Of a DNA stretch of 64,000 bases, positions 8,739 through 16,513 are shown piece by piece. Both the position numbers and the translations under genes were made by a program. Each line of letters opens with the position of its first letter. The stretch's first letter is position 1. Source of the stretch: an uncultured Thermogutta sp. (GTDB taxonomy: Bacteria > Planctomycetota > Planctomycetia > Pirellulales > Thermoguttaceae); assembly GCA_937128505.1 (NCBI GenBank), contig CAKZMM010000018.1, positions 1-64,000 on the forward strand. The letters run 5' to 3'. The notes below the pieces were generated by a model that did no database searches, was not told the DNA's origin, and saw only the letters and a list, made by a program, of their open reading frames with translations.

Positions 8739-9875
8739 CTAGGCTTGCGGGAGCAGTTCGCTTACAAACGATTCCACGCTTTTTTCCACAGCTCCCAAAA
8801 TCATTTTTGCGCATGCCCTGTATTCATCAAGAGAGCCACCAATGGGGTCGGCAATTTCCAGCCCGTCAGGACTGAGGAGCATCGTTCGCGGGGCGGCCGA
8901 AGGCCATTGACTCACGATGGTCTCCCGGTGGTAACTTCCCATGGTATAGATCACATCGGCATGTCGCACGAGCGATTCCGCGAGAGGCTGAGTCTGATGA
9001 TCCTCGAGATTCACCCCCCATTCTCGCAGCACTGTGAGGGTCTCGTGACTGGCCCGCCCACCAGCGATGGCTCCAATTCCTGCTGAAGAGACGATTATGC
9101 CGCGCTCTTCTAAAGCGTCCATGGAGCATTTAAGTCGTTCCGCCAGGAGTTTCCGAGCAAAGCCTTCCGCTAATGGGCTACGACACGTATTACCCGTACA
9201 TACAAAGAGGATCATCGGACAGCTTAACCGCCGTATCGCCGAGTCGGACAAGGCACCTTCGCGAAGGATGGAGTAACGCTCGTCCTCTACCTGAACGACT
9301 GAAGAAGCTCGTCCCAGTCGGGCCGGACCGTCCGTGACTACCACATCCACCTCGTCCCCAAAGACCCTAAGTGCTTCCTCCGCGGTTATCGCAGGTTGTT
9401 CTCCCGATCGATTGGCACTCGATAAGACCAATGGCCCGGGATGCATTCTCAACACTTCGAGCACAAATTTGTGGTCGGGGACGCGCAAGCCGACCGTTTT
9501 ACCGGGGCAAACCAGACGTCGAACGGCTTCGGGTAGCCGACCCACTAAACTCTCCGAGGCGTCATAATTAACCACCAGTGTGAGAGGGCCAGGCCAACAT
9601 CGACGGGCCAATCGCTCCGCCAATCGGCTGCGCTCAGGGACGTAATCCCACATTTCTTCAGCACTTTTTATGGCCAGAGTGAGAGCGTGACCACCTTGCC
9701 GACCTTTAACCTCAACTAAACGAATGACAGCCTGAGCGTCCAAAGCGCGAGCCGCAACCCCATAAATCGTCTCTGTAGGCAACACCGCCAGTTTGCCGGT
9801 CGAAAGTGCTTCGACCGTCTGATGGACGAAGTCCCGAGTGTCTTCAGCAGTGCGGAGATTTAAGTTGACCGGCAT
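8739..9875 (-). CDS. Fusion of TsaC/Sua5 threonylcarbamoyl-AMP synthase and protein-arginine-phosphatase-like LMW phosphatase
   Basis: A 378-residue two-domain protein. Residues 10-215 are a YrdC/TsaC domain (LPTETIYGVAARA, KGRQGGHAL, LSSANRSGEQP), which makes threonylcarbamoyl-AMP for the t6A modification of ANN-decoding tRNAs. From Met221 a complete low-molecular-weight phosphatase follows: the P-loop CTGNTCRS has nucleophile Cys226 and Arg232, and the general acid is Asp343 in DPIGGSLDEY. Thr230 in the loop is the residue that makes Bacillus YwlE specific for phosphoarginine; tyrosine phosphatases usually have Ile there. The domain is therefore more likely an arginine than a tyrosine phosphatase, but this is inference. 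rpiB follows downstream. Confidence 0.9.
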   Translation of the reverse strand: MPVNLNLRTAEDTRDFVHQTVEALSTGKLAVLPTETIYGVAARALDAQAVIRLVEVKGRQGGHALTLAIKSAEEMWDYVPERSRLAERLARRCWPGPLTLVVNYDASESLVGRLPEAVRRLVCPGKTVGLRVPDHKFVLEVLRMHPGPLVLSSANRSGEQPAITAEEALRVFGDEVDVVVTDGPARLGRASSVVQVEDERYSILREGALSDSAIRRLSCPMILFVCTGNTCRSPLAEGFARKLLAERLKCSMDALEERGIIVSSAGIGAIAGGRASHETLTVLREWGVNLEDHQTQPLAESLVRHADVIYTMGSYHRETIVSQWPSAAPRTMLLSPDGLEIADPIGGSLDEYRACAKMILGAVEKSVESFVSELLPQA

Positions 9876-10645
9876 TTATCGATCGACGCACCCAGCGCCG
9901 CCTCCGTCGCTAAAAAATGAATACCTATCATTAGTTAAAGGTGAATACTATCAGATCTATTGTCCTCCGGCTCAATAACCGAAAAAACATCTGCCCATTC
10001 ATGTTTTTATAATGATTATTACAAGAGTTATGTATAGCTCCAAACAAGTATGTGCGGGTGTGTTGGCAAAGAGCCCGTCGTTGGCCGAAACACCATTCGG
10101 CAAATAATATCGTAATAATCATCATGATGCGTCTGATTGTCAGGTCATCGCCGACTTTAATCGCCATCTAATGGGTTCGGTCTCGCCTCGCTGGCAGAAT
10201 TTACCACGAGCTACTTGGGCCACAAAAAAGGCACCGAGCTGCGCCGTATCCCTTGGATTGCCAGTTTTTGTCATCAAATTACCAAATTACCAACAGCGTT
10301 TACTATATAGATAACGTTAATTATTATTAGATAACCAGCGGGATTACCGAAAGCTTCCTTAGTTCGATTGAGCTCCCCTACGTTTCACAAAGCTTTTTTC
10401 GAGACTTATTCGCTGGCAAGCCCCCTCTTTGCCTCTGGAAAACTCGGGAAAAACCGTCTGGATGAAAAATAACCGAAGAGCTCAGAGCGCAAGTTCAAGA
10501 CTTTAAAGCGTTTTAGAATTTTGGCCCATGCCATCCAAAATTTCGCCCGTTCAAACTAACAACGGTTTAGAGCGACTTCTTCGTCCCTTTCCTGTTGAGA
10601 ATGATGCACACTAACATCGCGGCCGTTAACCGTTTTTTTCATTTT

Positions 10646-10712
10646 CCTGGTATTAAGAATTGGAGTTGTTCGGTCTCCCTGGTAATAAGAACTCGGAGTC
10701 TTGCTGGGTCTC
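10646..10712. repeat. Imperfect tandem duplication of 32-35 bp
   Basis: Copies at 10646-10677 and 10678-10712 both start CCTGGTA and end GGTCTC, sharing (T/A)TAAGAA and GGAGT in between. They differ by several substitutions and a 3-nt length change, so this is an older duplication than the exact ones elsewhere. Confidence 0.6.
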
Positions 10713-10949
10713 ATTAGGATGAAGGCCTTCAAAAGCCGTATCCCTGCAAATCTACAACTCATACGAAAGTCAAAATTTGCCCTATTAGTCCAGATTCGAC
10801 ACATTATGAGGGTGCTACAACTGATGTTTAAGAGACGCATGGAGTCTTAAAAAACTAGTTCGATCATGTAATTGAACAATTTCGCCTAAATGTAATAACA
10901 ATAACAATGGAGATCCGCCGCGGTTTAGTTACCTGTAAATTACCGGTAA

Positions 10950-10991
10950 AAGAATCAAAGCTACTTGAAAAAGAATCGAAGCCACTTGAAA
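10950..10991. repeat. 21-bp tandem duplication, two mismatches
   Basis: Copies at 10950-10970 and 10971-10991 read AAGAATC(A/G)AAGC(T/C)ACTTGAAA. They lie in AT-rich non-coding DNA. Confidence 0.85.
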
Positions 10992-11112
10992 GAGAATTGC
11001 GATCGACCAAGAGCGATATCGCCGCTTAAAGAGAAGAGTCGTGCCCTGCCGCAAAACCCCCAAATTAACCATTAGAGCGCAAATTTTAAGGAGTACTCAG
11101 TTTATCGGATGC

Positions 11113-11889
11113 TTATTCAATGCGTTTTAATACCAGGACCGCGTCCGCCAGATGATCGTCGAGCTTCAACGGCCGGTCAATTTCGTACCAATAATCAAAA
11201 ACATCACAACATCGGAACTGCGGTACTTTTCGAATCAGACGGTACAATTGGCGAGCATTGTAAATCCGAATGAGAAACTCGTCTCGCACTCTCAGTGTGC
11301 CGGATGGCCGACGGATCAGCAGATTGATTCGCAACTTTTCCAGCCGACGCCTCCGATCTGCCCACACAACCCGGAGGGTTGTTGAAAGTTGAAGTAGCCC
11401 ATGGCGGCTCCGCCAGCGCTCGACGCAACAATCGTCGGCGTCGGGCGGTAAAAGGTGCAGCCCGAGAATGTAAATGCCACCTGGTCGTAATGCCTCGACC
11501 ATTTTGCGTAAATGATCTAAAGCTGCTTCCTCCGTGAGCAAATGCCGAAAACTGTCGAAGGTATTGAACGCGGCATCCACCGGCTTGCGAAGGGCAAATC
11601 GGGTCATGTCTGCCTTAAAAACAATCGCGTGAAGCCCGCAACGACGCAGCCGCTCTCTACAGTATCTTAACGCCTCGGAGCTGACGTCGAAGCCCAACAT
11701 CTGGTAGCCTCTCCGGGCCATTTCGCGAATCAATCGTCCGCTGCCGCACGCAGGCTCCAACACCGTTCGGACTGGAATATCGGCATACCGGTGAAACGCA
11801 GCCTCAAAGAAGTCGCATTCGAGCTTGGTCTCGTCTCGAAAAGCAAGGTCGTAATACTTTGGAAGTTCATACCAAGAGCGTTTCAGCAT
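11113..11889 (-). CDS. Class I SAM-dependent methyltransferase
   Basis: A 258-residue methyltransferase of unknown substrate. Motif I is VLEPACGSGRLIREMARRGY, followed by the acidic end of strand 2 in GFDVSSEAL. The post-motif region has DAAFNTFDSFRHL (motif IV position) and ALRPGGIYILGLHLL (motif VI), as in the Methyltransf_25 group. The C-terminal part, about 100 residues with many Arg, is probably the acceptor-binding region. The gene stands alone between two long gaps, so context gives no clue. The start is the only Met near the N-terminus; no strong ribosome-binding site is seen. Confidence 0.85.
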   Translation of the reverse strand: MLKRSWYELPKYYDLAFRDETKLECDFFEAAFHRYADIPVRTVLEPACGSGRLIREMARRGYQMLGFDVSSEALRYCRERLRRCGLHAIVFKADMTRFALRKPVDAAFNTFDSFRHLLTEEAALDHLRKMVEALRPGGIYILGLHLLPPDADDCCVERWRSRHGLLQLSTTLRVVWADRRRRLEKLRINLLIRRPSGTLRVRDEFLIRIYNARQLYRLIRKVPQFRCCDVFDYWYEIDRPLKLDDHLADAVLVLKRIE

Positions 11890-12574
11890 TAAAAGTTGCC
11901 CGTCTAAGAAACCTCTGGATGGAGCAAGGCCTAAAGCGCTGTGCGACTCAACGGTTTTTAAACCAGAGAATCAATAGAGGGGCGAGCAGTCACCAAGAGC
12001 GATTCTATTCGCCACTAGAGGCAGGATGCTGATGTCCGCCCCATTAGTACCGTGGCGGGTTTGTTCACTGGCGGAGCTTAGCCCCCCAATTCACGGCACA
12101 TAGATTCAAGCACTCGCACCTGTCTCATCAGTATCATATCACTGGGCACTCATCTTAGGAATTTCCGGCAGCAAATGGAGAACTTACCCGAAGTAACCTG
12201 GGGCTAAAAAGGTATCGATACAACTTATCCGTTAGCCGGCACGTTCGCTTCCTGGCACTGAATTCTCCGGCTCGATGCCCCTGGGAATTCTTTCTGAGCG
12301 GTGATATAAAGACTTTCAAGATTCCCACTCTCGTGGTGTTTCTTCTGAATCTCAAACTGGGACATCCGTTCGCTGAGAACCCATCAATTCACAGGCAGCT
12401 GAGAGCAAGTCTGAAGGGGTATCTTACATTGTCGCGCCGAAATGGTGTTTACTTCTTTCGTTAAGAAAGTCCCGGCTTTTTGCTGGGACACATAACCGGA
12501 ACTAGCAAAGAATCTGGCAAGGATGACCGGCCTTATTTTCCCAGGAAACGCTCGATGGCAAAAGGTAACTGCGA
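11890..12574. other. Gap between the methyltransferase gene and gcvT
   Basis: Nearly 700 bp without a convincing gene. I looked for a glycine riboswitch ahead of gcvT and did not see its conserved core. A hairpin lies at 12469-12489. Confidence 0.5.
12469..12489. terminator. Hairpin upstream of gcvT
   Basis: GTCCCGGC-TTTTT-GCTGGGAC folds into an 8-bp stem with one mismatched or G-T pair. On the minus strand it is followed by TTTCTTAACG, so it may be a weak terminator for that direction or a leader structure of gcvT. Confidence 0.3.
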
Positions 12575-13744
12575 ATGACGAACGAACTTCAAAAAACCCC
12601 GCTGTACGAGTGGCATGTGGCCCATGGGGCGCGGATGGTCGACTTCGCAGGCTGGGCTATGCCCCTTCAATACGGCTCGATCGTTCAGGAGCACTTGGCG
12701 ACGCGGAATGCATGTGGCATCACCGATATCTCGCACATGGGCCGATTGCGGTTCGAGGGCCCCGGTGCAGCCGTTTTCCTTGCCGAGCTTTTGACGCGGC
12801 GTGTCGGGGGGCTGAAACTCAATCAAGTCCGCTATTCGCTAATTACGAACTATGAAGGTGGGATCATGGACGATGTACTCGTAGGTTATTATCACAATGC
12901 CCATGGCCAGCCATTTTATGTTGTGGTCGTTAACGCGGCCAATCGCAAGAAAATCGTCGACTGGGTGCATCGGCATCTCCCCCCAGAACGAGCCGAGCGG
13001 CCGGGACAAGAAGTCGTTTTCACCGACGTCACGCGGCTTTGGGCGATGTTCGCGATTCAGGGTCCTCGGGCCGTGGACCTTCTGCAACCCCTGGTGGACT
13101 GCGATTTGGAATCGATGAAGTACTACAATGGGGCCCAAGTCCGCATTCTCCATCCCGCAGCCAAACGACAAGGAGGAATTCTGAGTCGCACGGGCTACAC
13201 AGGAGAGGATGGATTCGAGCTAAGCGTTGGGGCGAGTATTGCTCGGGCTGTTTGGGAAGTCCTCATTGAAATGGGCGGTCCATTGGGTCTGGTGCCGGCG
13301 GGCTTAGGAGCTCGAGATACCCTTCGGCTCGAGGCCGGAATGCCACTGTATGGACATGAGCTTACCGAGGAAATCAACCCCTTCGAAGCGGGCCTGGAAT
13401 ATACCTGCTATTTGACCGGCTATGACTTCCCGGGCCGCGACGCGCTACTGACTCTTCAACAAAGCCTACCTGCAAAGCGGTTGGTGGGCATTGAATTGTT
13501 GGGGAGGCGTCCAGCCCGAGAAGGCTGTCCAATTCTTTCCAATGAAGAACGGGTGGGGGTGGTAACTAGCGGCACGTTTTCGCCGACGCTGCGTAAGCCG
13601 ATTGCCTTGGGATATGTAAAGACCGAGCTTTCAAAGCCGGGGCAGGAATTGCTGGTGGATGTGCGAGGTCACCTTGAGCAAGCAGTCGTCGTACCGCTAC
13701 CGTTTTATCGACGGCCCAAACGTCCGCCGGTTCCTGTGGAGTGA
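12575..13744 (+). CDS. gcvT: Aminomethyltransferase, glycine cleavage T protein
   Basis: Transfers the aminomethyl carbon from lipoylated GcvH to tetrahydrofolate and releases ammonia. The product is 389 residues, full length. The N-terminal folate-binding domain has MVDFAGWAMPLQYGSI and GIMDDVLVGYY, which carries the catalytic Asp. Later come GYTGEDGFEL and LRLEAGMPLYGHEL, both strong GcvT signatures, and a C-terminal barrel domain with GYVKTELSKPG. No gcvH or gcvP follows, so the system is split in this genome. GGTAA lies just upstream of the ATG. The related YgfZ family lacks these features. Confidence 0.95.
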   Translation: MTNELQKTPLYEWHVAHGARMVDFAGWAMPLQYGSIVQEHLATRNACGITDISHMGRLRFEGPGAAVFLAELLTRRVGGLKLNQVRYSLITNYEGGIMDDVLVGYYHNAHGQPFYVVVVNAANRKKIVDWVHRHLPPERAERPGQEVVFTDVTRLWAMFAIQGPRAVDLLQPLVDCDLESMKYYNGAQVRILHPAAKRQGGILSRTGYTGEDGFELSVGASIARAVWEVLIEMGGPLGLVPAGLGARDTLRLEAGMPLYGHELTEEINPFEAGLEYTCYLTGYDFPGRDALLTLQQSLPAKRLVGIELLGRRPAREGCPILSNEERVGVVTSGTFSPTLRKPIALGYVKTELSKPGQELLVDVRGHLEQAVVVPLPFYRRPKRPPVPVE

Positions 13745-14017
13745 GTGCCTCCAGCGGGGCATTCCGGGAGGTAACTCATACTGGTTTATGCGGTTATCGG
13801 CGGGTGCCGCACAGCTATTTAAGACTCAATCAGGGTGGGGAGCGAAGCTCTAGGACCTGAGTGCAGATATTAGATATTCCTCTATTTAAATCGTTGTCAT
13901 TCAGCATATTGTCGCTCTGCACTTTTCTTTTGCAATCACTTTGATCTCCACATCCTTGTCTCAACCCGCAAGGCAGTTGCCGTATGAACTTTCGGCAGAC
14001 AGAGCAACCTCAACTCG

Positions 14018-14701
14018 TTACGGGTAACTGGGAATGCTCGGCGGCAACTGCGGAGGGGGTAAGCGAGGAATTTCTGAGGTGGGTTGCGACGCGTTAAAGG
14101 ACGCGGGAGTTGTCAAGCCAGGGGCCGTCCGAAGTGGCCCGGTGTGATTAGATTGGGGCAGGTGGCCGGTGGGTATTGGCCGCGGATTTTGCAGTTGTTG
14201 CGGCGCTAAAAATGATGCATTCGTCTCGGCACTCCACGGTGTAACCCTGGAAGATAATCCGACCGGATAGCCCTCGGCTTCGACGGATGGCAAGGGTGCG
14301 TAAGCTTCCGAGCGAAATTGCTCGGCCCGTTGGAGCAGGTGCTCGGGGGGCACGACGACATCCGCTTCAAGCTGATAGGTGAGGGTGCGGTGGTCCCTAA
14401 TGGTTCCCAAAATGATATTTTCCGTGACGAAATCGAGGGGCGGGATTTGATACCAAGGGGGTGGAATGCGCTGGTAAACGACCTTCGTTTTGAATCCGTC
14501 TTTCACTAACCGGATTTTGCGTGTTCCATAGTACGTAAAGTTGGTGGAAATTGGCGTCGTGCCGATTTGATAATCGTCGATGTACGCCATAGCCCCTGGC
14601 GGGTCAGTGCGGATGGTGATCCGGCGTTCGACACAGCCAAAAAAGAGGGCCATTATGCTAGCTGCAATTAGAAATTGAATTTTGATCAAAACTATTTTCA
14701 T
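14018..14701 (-). CDS. PEGA-domain lipoprotein
   Basis: A 227-residue predicted lipoprotein. The N-terminal hydrophobic segment ends in the lipobox MALFFGC with Cys23. Residues 24-76 form a PEGA domain (ITIRTDPPGAMAYIDDYQIG then TTPI), a small beta domain common in planctomycete surface proteins. After about residue 110 there is a Pro/Gln/Ser-rich tail ending LPPPQLPPSIPSYP that is probably disordered. PEGA domains are thought to mediate envelope protein or glycan contacts; no enzyme motif is present. The gene is isolated. Confidence 0.8.
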   Translation of the reverse strand: MKIVLIKIQFLIAASIMALFFGCVERRITIRTDPPGAMAYIDDYQIGTTPISTNFTYYGTRKIRLVKDGFKTKVVYQRIPPPWYQIPPLDFVTENIILGTIRDHRTLTYQLEADVVVPPEHLLQRAEQFRSEAYAPLPSVEAEGYPVGLSSRVTPWSAETNASFLAPQQLQNPRPIPTGHLPQSNHTGPLRTAPGLTTPASFNASQPTSEIPRLPPPQLPPSIPSYP

Positions 14702-14930
14702 AAACTTTCGATTACCGGGGCGTGGAGTTGTCCCCTTTAAGTCCAGGACAAGAGGATTAACGTCGGCACCATTCCTTTAAGCCCTCGGGTTATTTGTACC
14801 TTGTGCCATGGATTTACATTTGCACAAACTTGTTTTTTTATCCTGTTTTTCCCTCCGGATAAACAATGTTAATGCGTCAAATGAGACTTTCACTGACATA
14901 CTTACGTCTACACAGAAAGCTTCGTGTGGA

Positions 14931-14966
14931 TTTCGCGTGGATAATGGATTTCGTGTGGATAATGTG
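14931..14966. repeat. 18-bp tandem duplication plus partial copy
   Basis: TTTCGCGTGGATAATGGA at 14931-14948 is followed by TTTCGTGTGGATAATGTG at 14949-14966; a partial copy, TTCGTGTGGA, precedes at 14921-14930. Confidence 0.8.
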
Positions 14967-15622
14967 CATCTTACTGATGACGCCAATAACAAACATAGCG
15001 GGATTTTTGTCTAACATGGTGCTATACGCCACTAAAACGATAGTTTTAAAATAGTCGGCTGGAAATACAGACACAGGAAAAGCGAACAAATCCTGGGCAA
15101 GAAGAAGCGGATCTCGGTTCCAACTGGTGAACATTTGCAGAAAAACGATCGCCGAAAAATTCAAGAAACTCGCCACACTTTCCAAAGGGAAAGACCTGTT
15201 GCTTTCCCGGAGAAGAGCTCGGAATTAGGTGAATAAGCTGTAAAGTAAAAATATTTCAGCTATCACCTAAAAACGTTTTGCTAAGAGGATCCTTGTGAAA
15301 GTGACAAAAGTAGAAGGATTTGTGCTGTAAAGGCCATTTGCTTGAGTTTCCTGAAAGTCTTGGCGGAGAGGCTAACTTGGGTGGCGTACGATTTATGAAA
15401 TTTATGCTGCTTCTTCATTCGTGAATGCAGTATAACTGGCAATATTTCATAATGTTTATAATCTTCTGGTTTTTCGGCTACAGAATGGATAACAGAGGTG
15501 TCTCAATGGTTGAAGCAAGCGCTCGGTCTGACTCAAAGTTCTTTCCCAAACAATCCTCACATCTTTAAGCATGATTACTCGCAGGAATTAGAGCGTTAGA
15601 GGGATTTTCTTCGCTCTTATAC

Positions 15623-15650
15623 CGATTCCAGGCCTTCGATTCCAGGCCGA
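15623..15650. repeat. 14-bp tandem duplication
   Basis: CGATTCCAGGCCTT at 15623-15636 is followed by CGATTCCAGGCCGA at 15637-15650; the first 12 bp are identical. Confidence 0.75.
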
Positions 15651-16200
15651 AGCTCCGACAAACGCCGTTTGGCTTACGGGCTTGTCAAATCAGCAAGCAA
15701 AACCCTCGTACAAGTTCACTTATGAATGATTCTTCTCGCTGGGTGCATCAAACGAGAAACCTCTGTGAAGCCGTTTTCCGGGATTTCATGAGTCTGGGTT
15801 GTTTCGGCATTTGATCCGCGTTGCGTTCGTGCCCGTGTTGTGCCGGGAGTATCCCGCATTTCTTTTCCAACCCACACAGCCGATGCATCGACCGGAATGA
15901 TTCCGGCCGAAGCCGCTCAATGGTGCGGGGGAGCGGTGCAAAACATGGAAGTTTTTTTCGCTTGAAGTCCTTTTGGCGGTCGGCACGTACGGCCGGGGGC
16001 TAGATTTTCAACGATTGGCGGACTGTTACAAGCTCCCTTGTTTTATGCCAGGTGGGCCTCGGCTTCCCCCACTTGAAGGCGGCTTCACCGAATGGAGATG
16101 TCTTTGCCGTTTAGACCACCCCTTTTTCAGGCGTTTTGTGGATTCGTATCTAACCTTGTGAATTCGTGCTAACTGTAAGCCGGAAAACTAATCTTTCGTG

Positions 16201-16228
16201 GTTTAACCTTCTTCGTTTAACCTTCTTC
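16201..16228. repeat. Exact 14-bp tandem duplication
   Basis: GTTTAACCTTCTTC occurs at 16201-16214 and 16215-16228, about 290 bp upstream of the pilM-like gene. Confidence 0.85.
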
Positions 16229-16513
16229 CGACGGAATGAGCCTTTTTTTACGGGATGGAAACAGAAGGAAAAGGAGCGTATTGAACGGAACTTTCTGAAG
16301 GGGCCCAGTGTCTCAATCTTTAGGGGATTTGGTTGACAGGTCGGGATTTGCGGGGATAGACTGACAGTTTGAAGGATTGTCGCTCTAAAATCCTCGGTCT
16401 GATAAGATAAAGAAAATAGCTTCGTTGTTTCCGGGGCACGAAACACGAAATAGGCAAAATCCTCTTGCAACTAATCTGGGAACTGGAAACTCCGAATCGA
16501 AGGGGTCCTCGTC

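Larger units (their letters stand above)
9876..11112. other. AT-rich gene-free stretch
   Basis: About 1.2 kb with no believable gene, clearly richer in A and T than the flanking genes. It has small palindromic AT tracts near 10010 and 10100, and two tandem duplications listed separately. It could be a decayed gene or mobile-element scar; nothing identifies it. Confidence 0.5.
14702..16513. other. Long gene-free stretch upstream of the pilM-like cluster
   Basis: About 1.8 kb, AT-rich, with no reading frame that looks like protein. It contains three tandem duplications (14931-14966, 15623-15650, 16201-16228) and short hairpins such as CCGGAA-TGA-TTCCGG near 15890. The promoter of the pilM-like cluster must lie here or close to 16500, but no clear element was recognised. 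Confidence 0.55.

Noticed and set aside
12100-12574. Glycine riboswitch upstream of gcvT
   Set aside because: I could not find the conserved aptamer core; only an unrelated hairpin is present.
16150-16470. Open minus-strand frame of 106 codons upstream of the pilM-like gene
   Set aside because: AT-driven composition rich in Phe, Ser and Lys, no recognisable motif, and a tandem duplication inside it.
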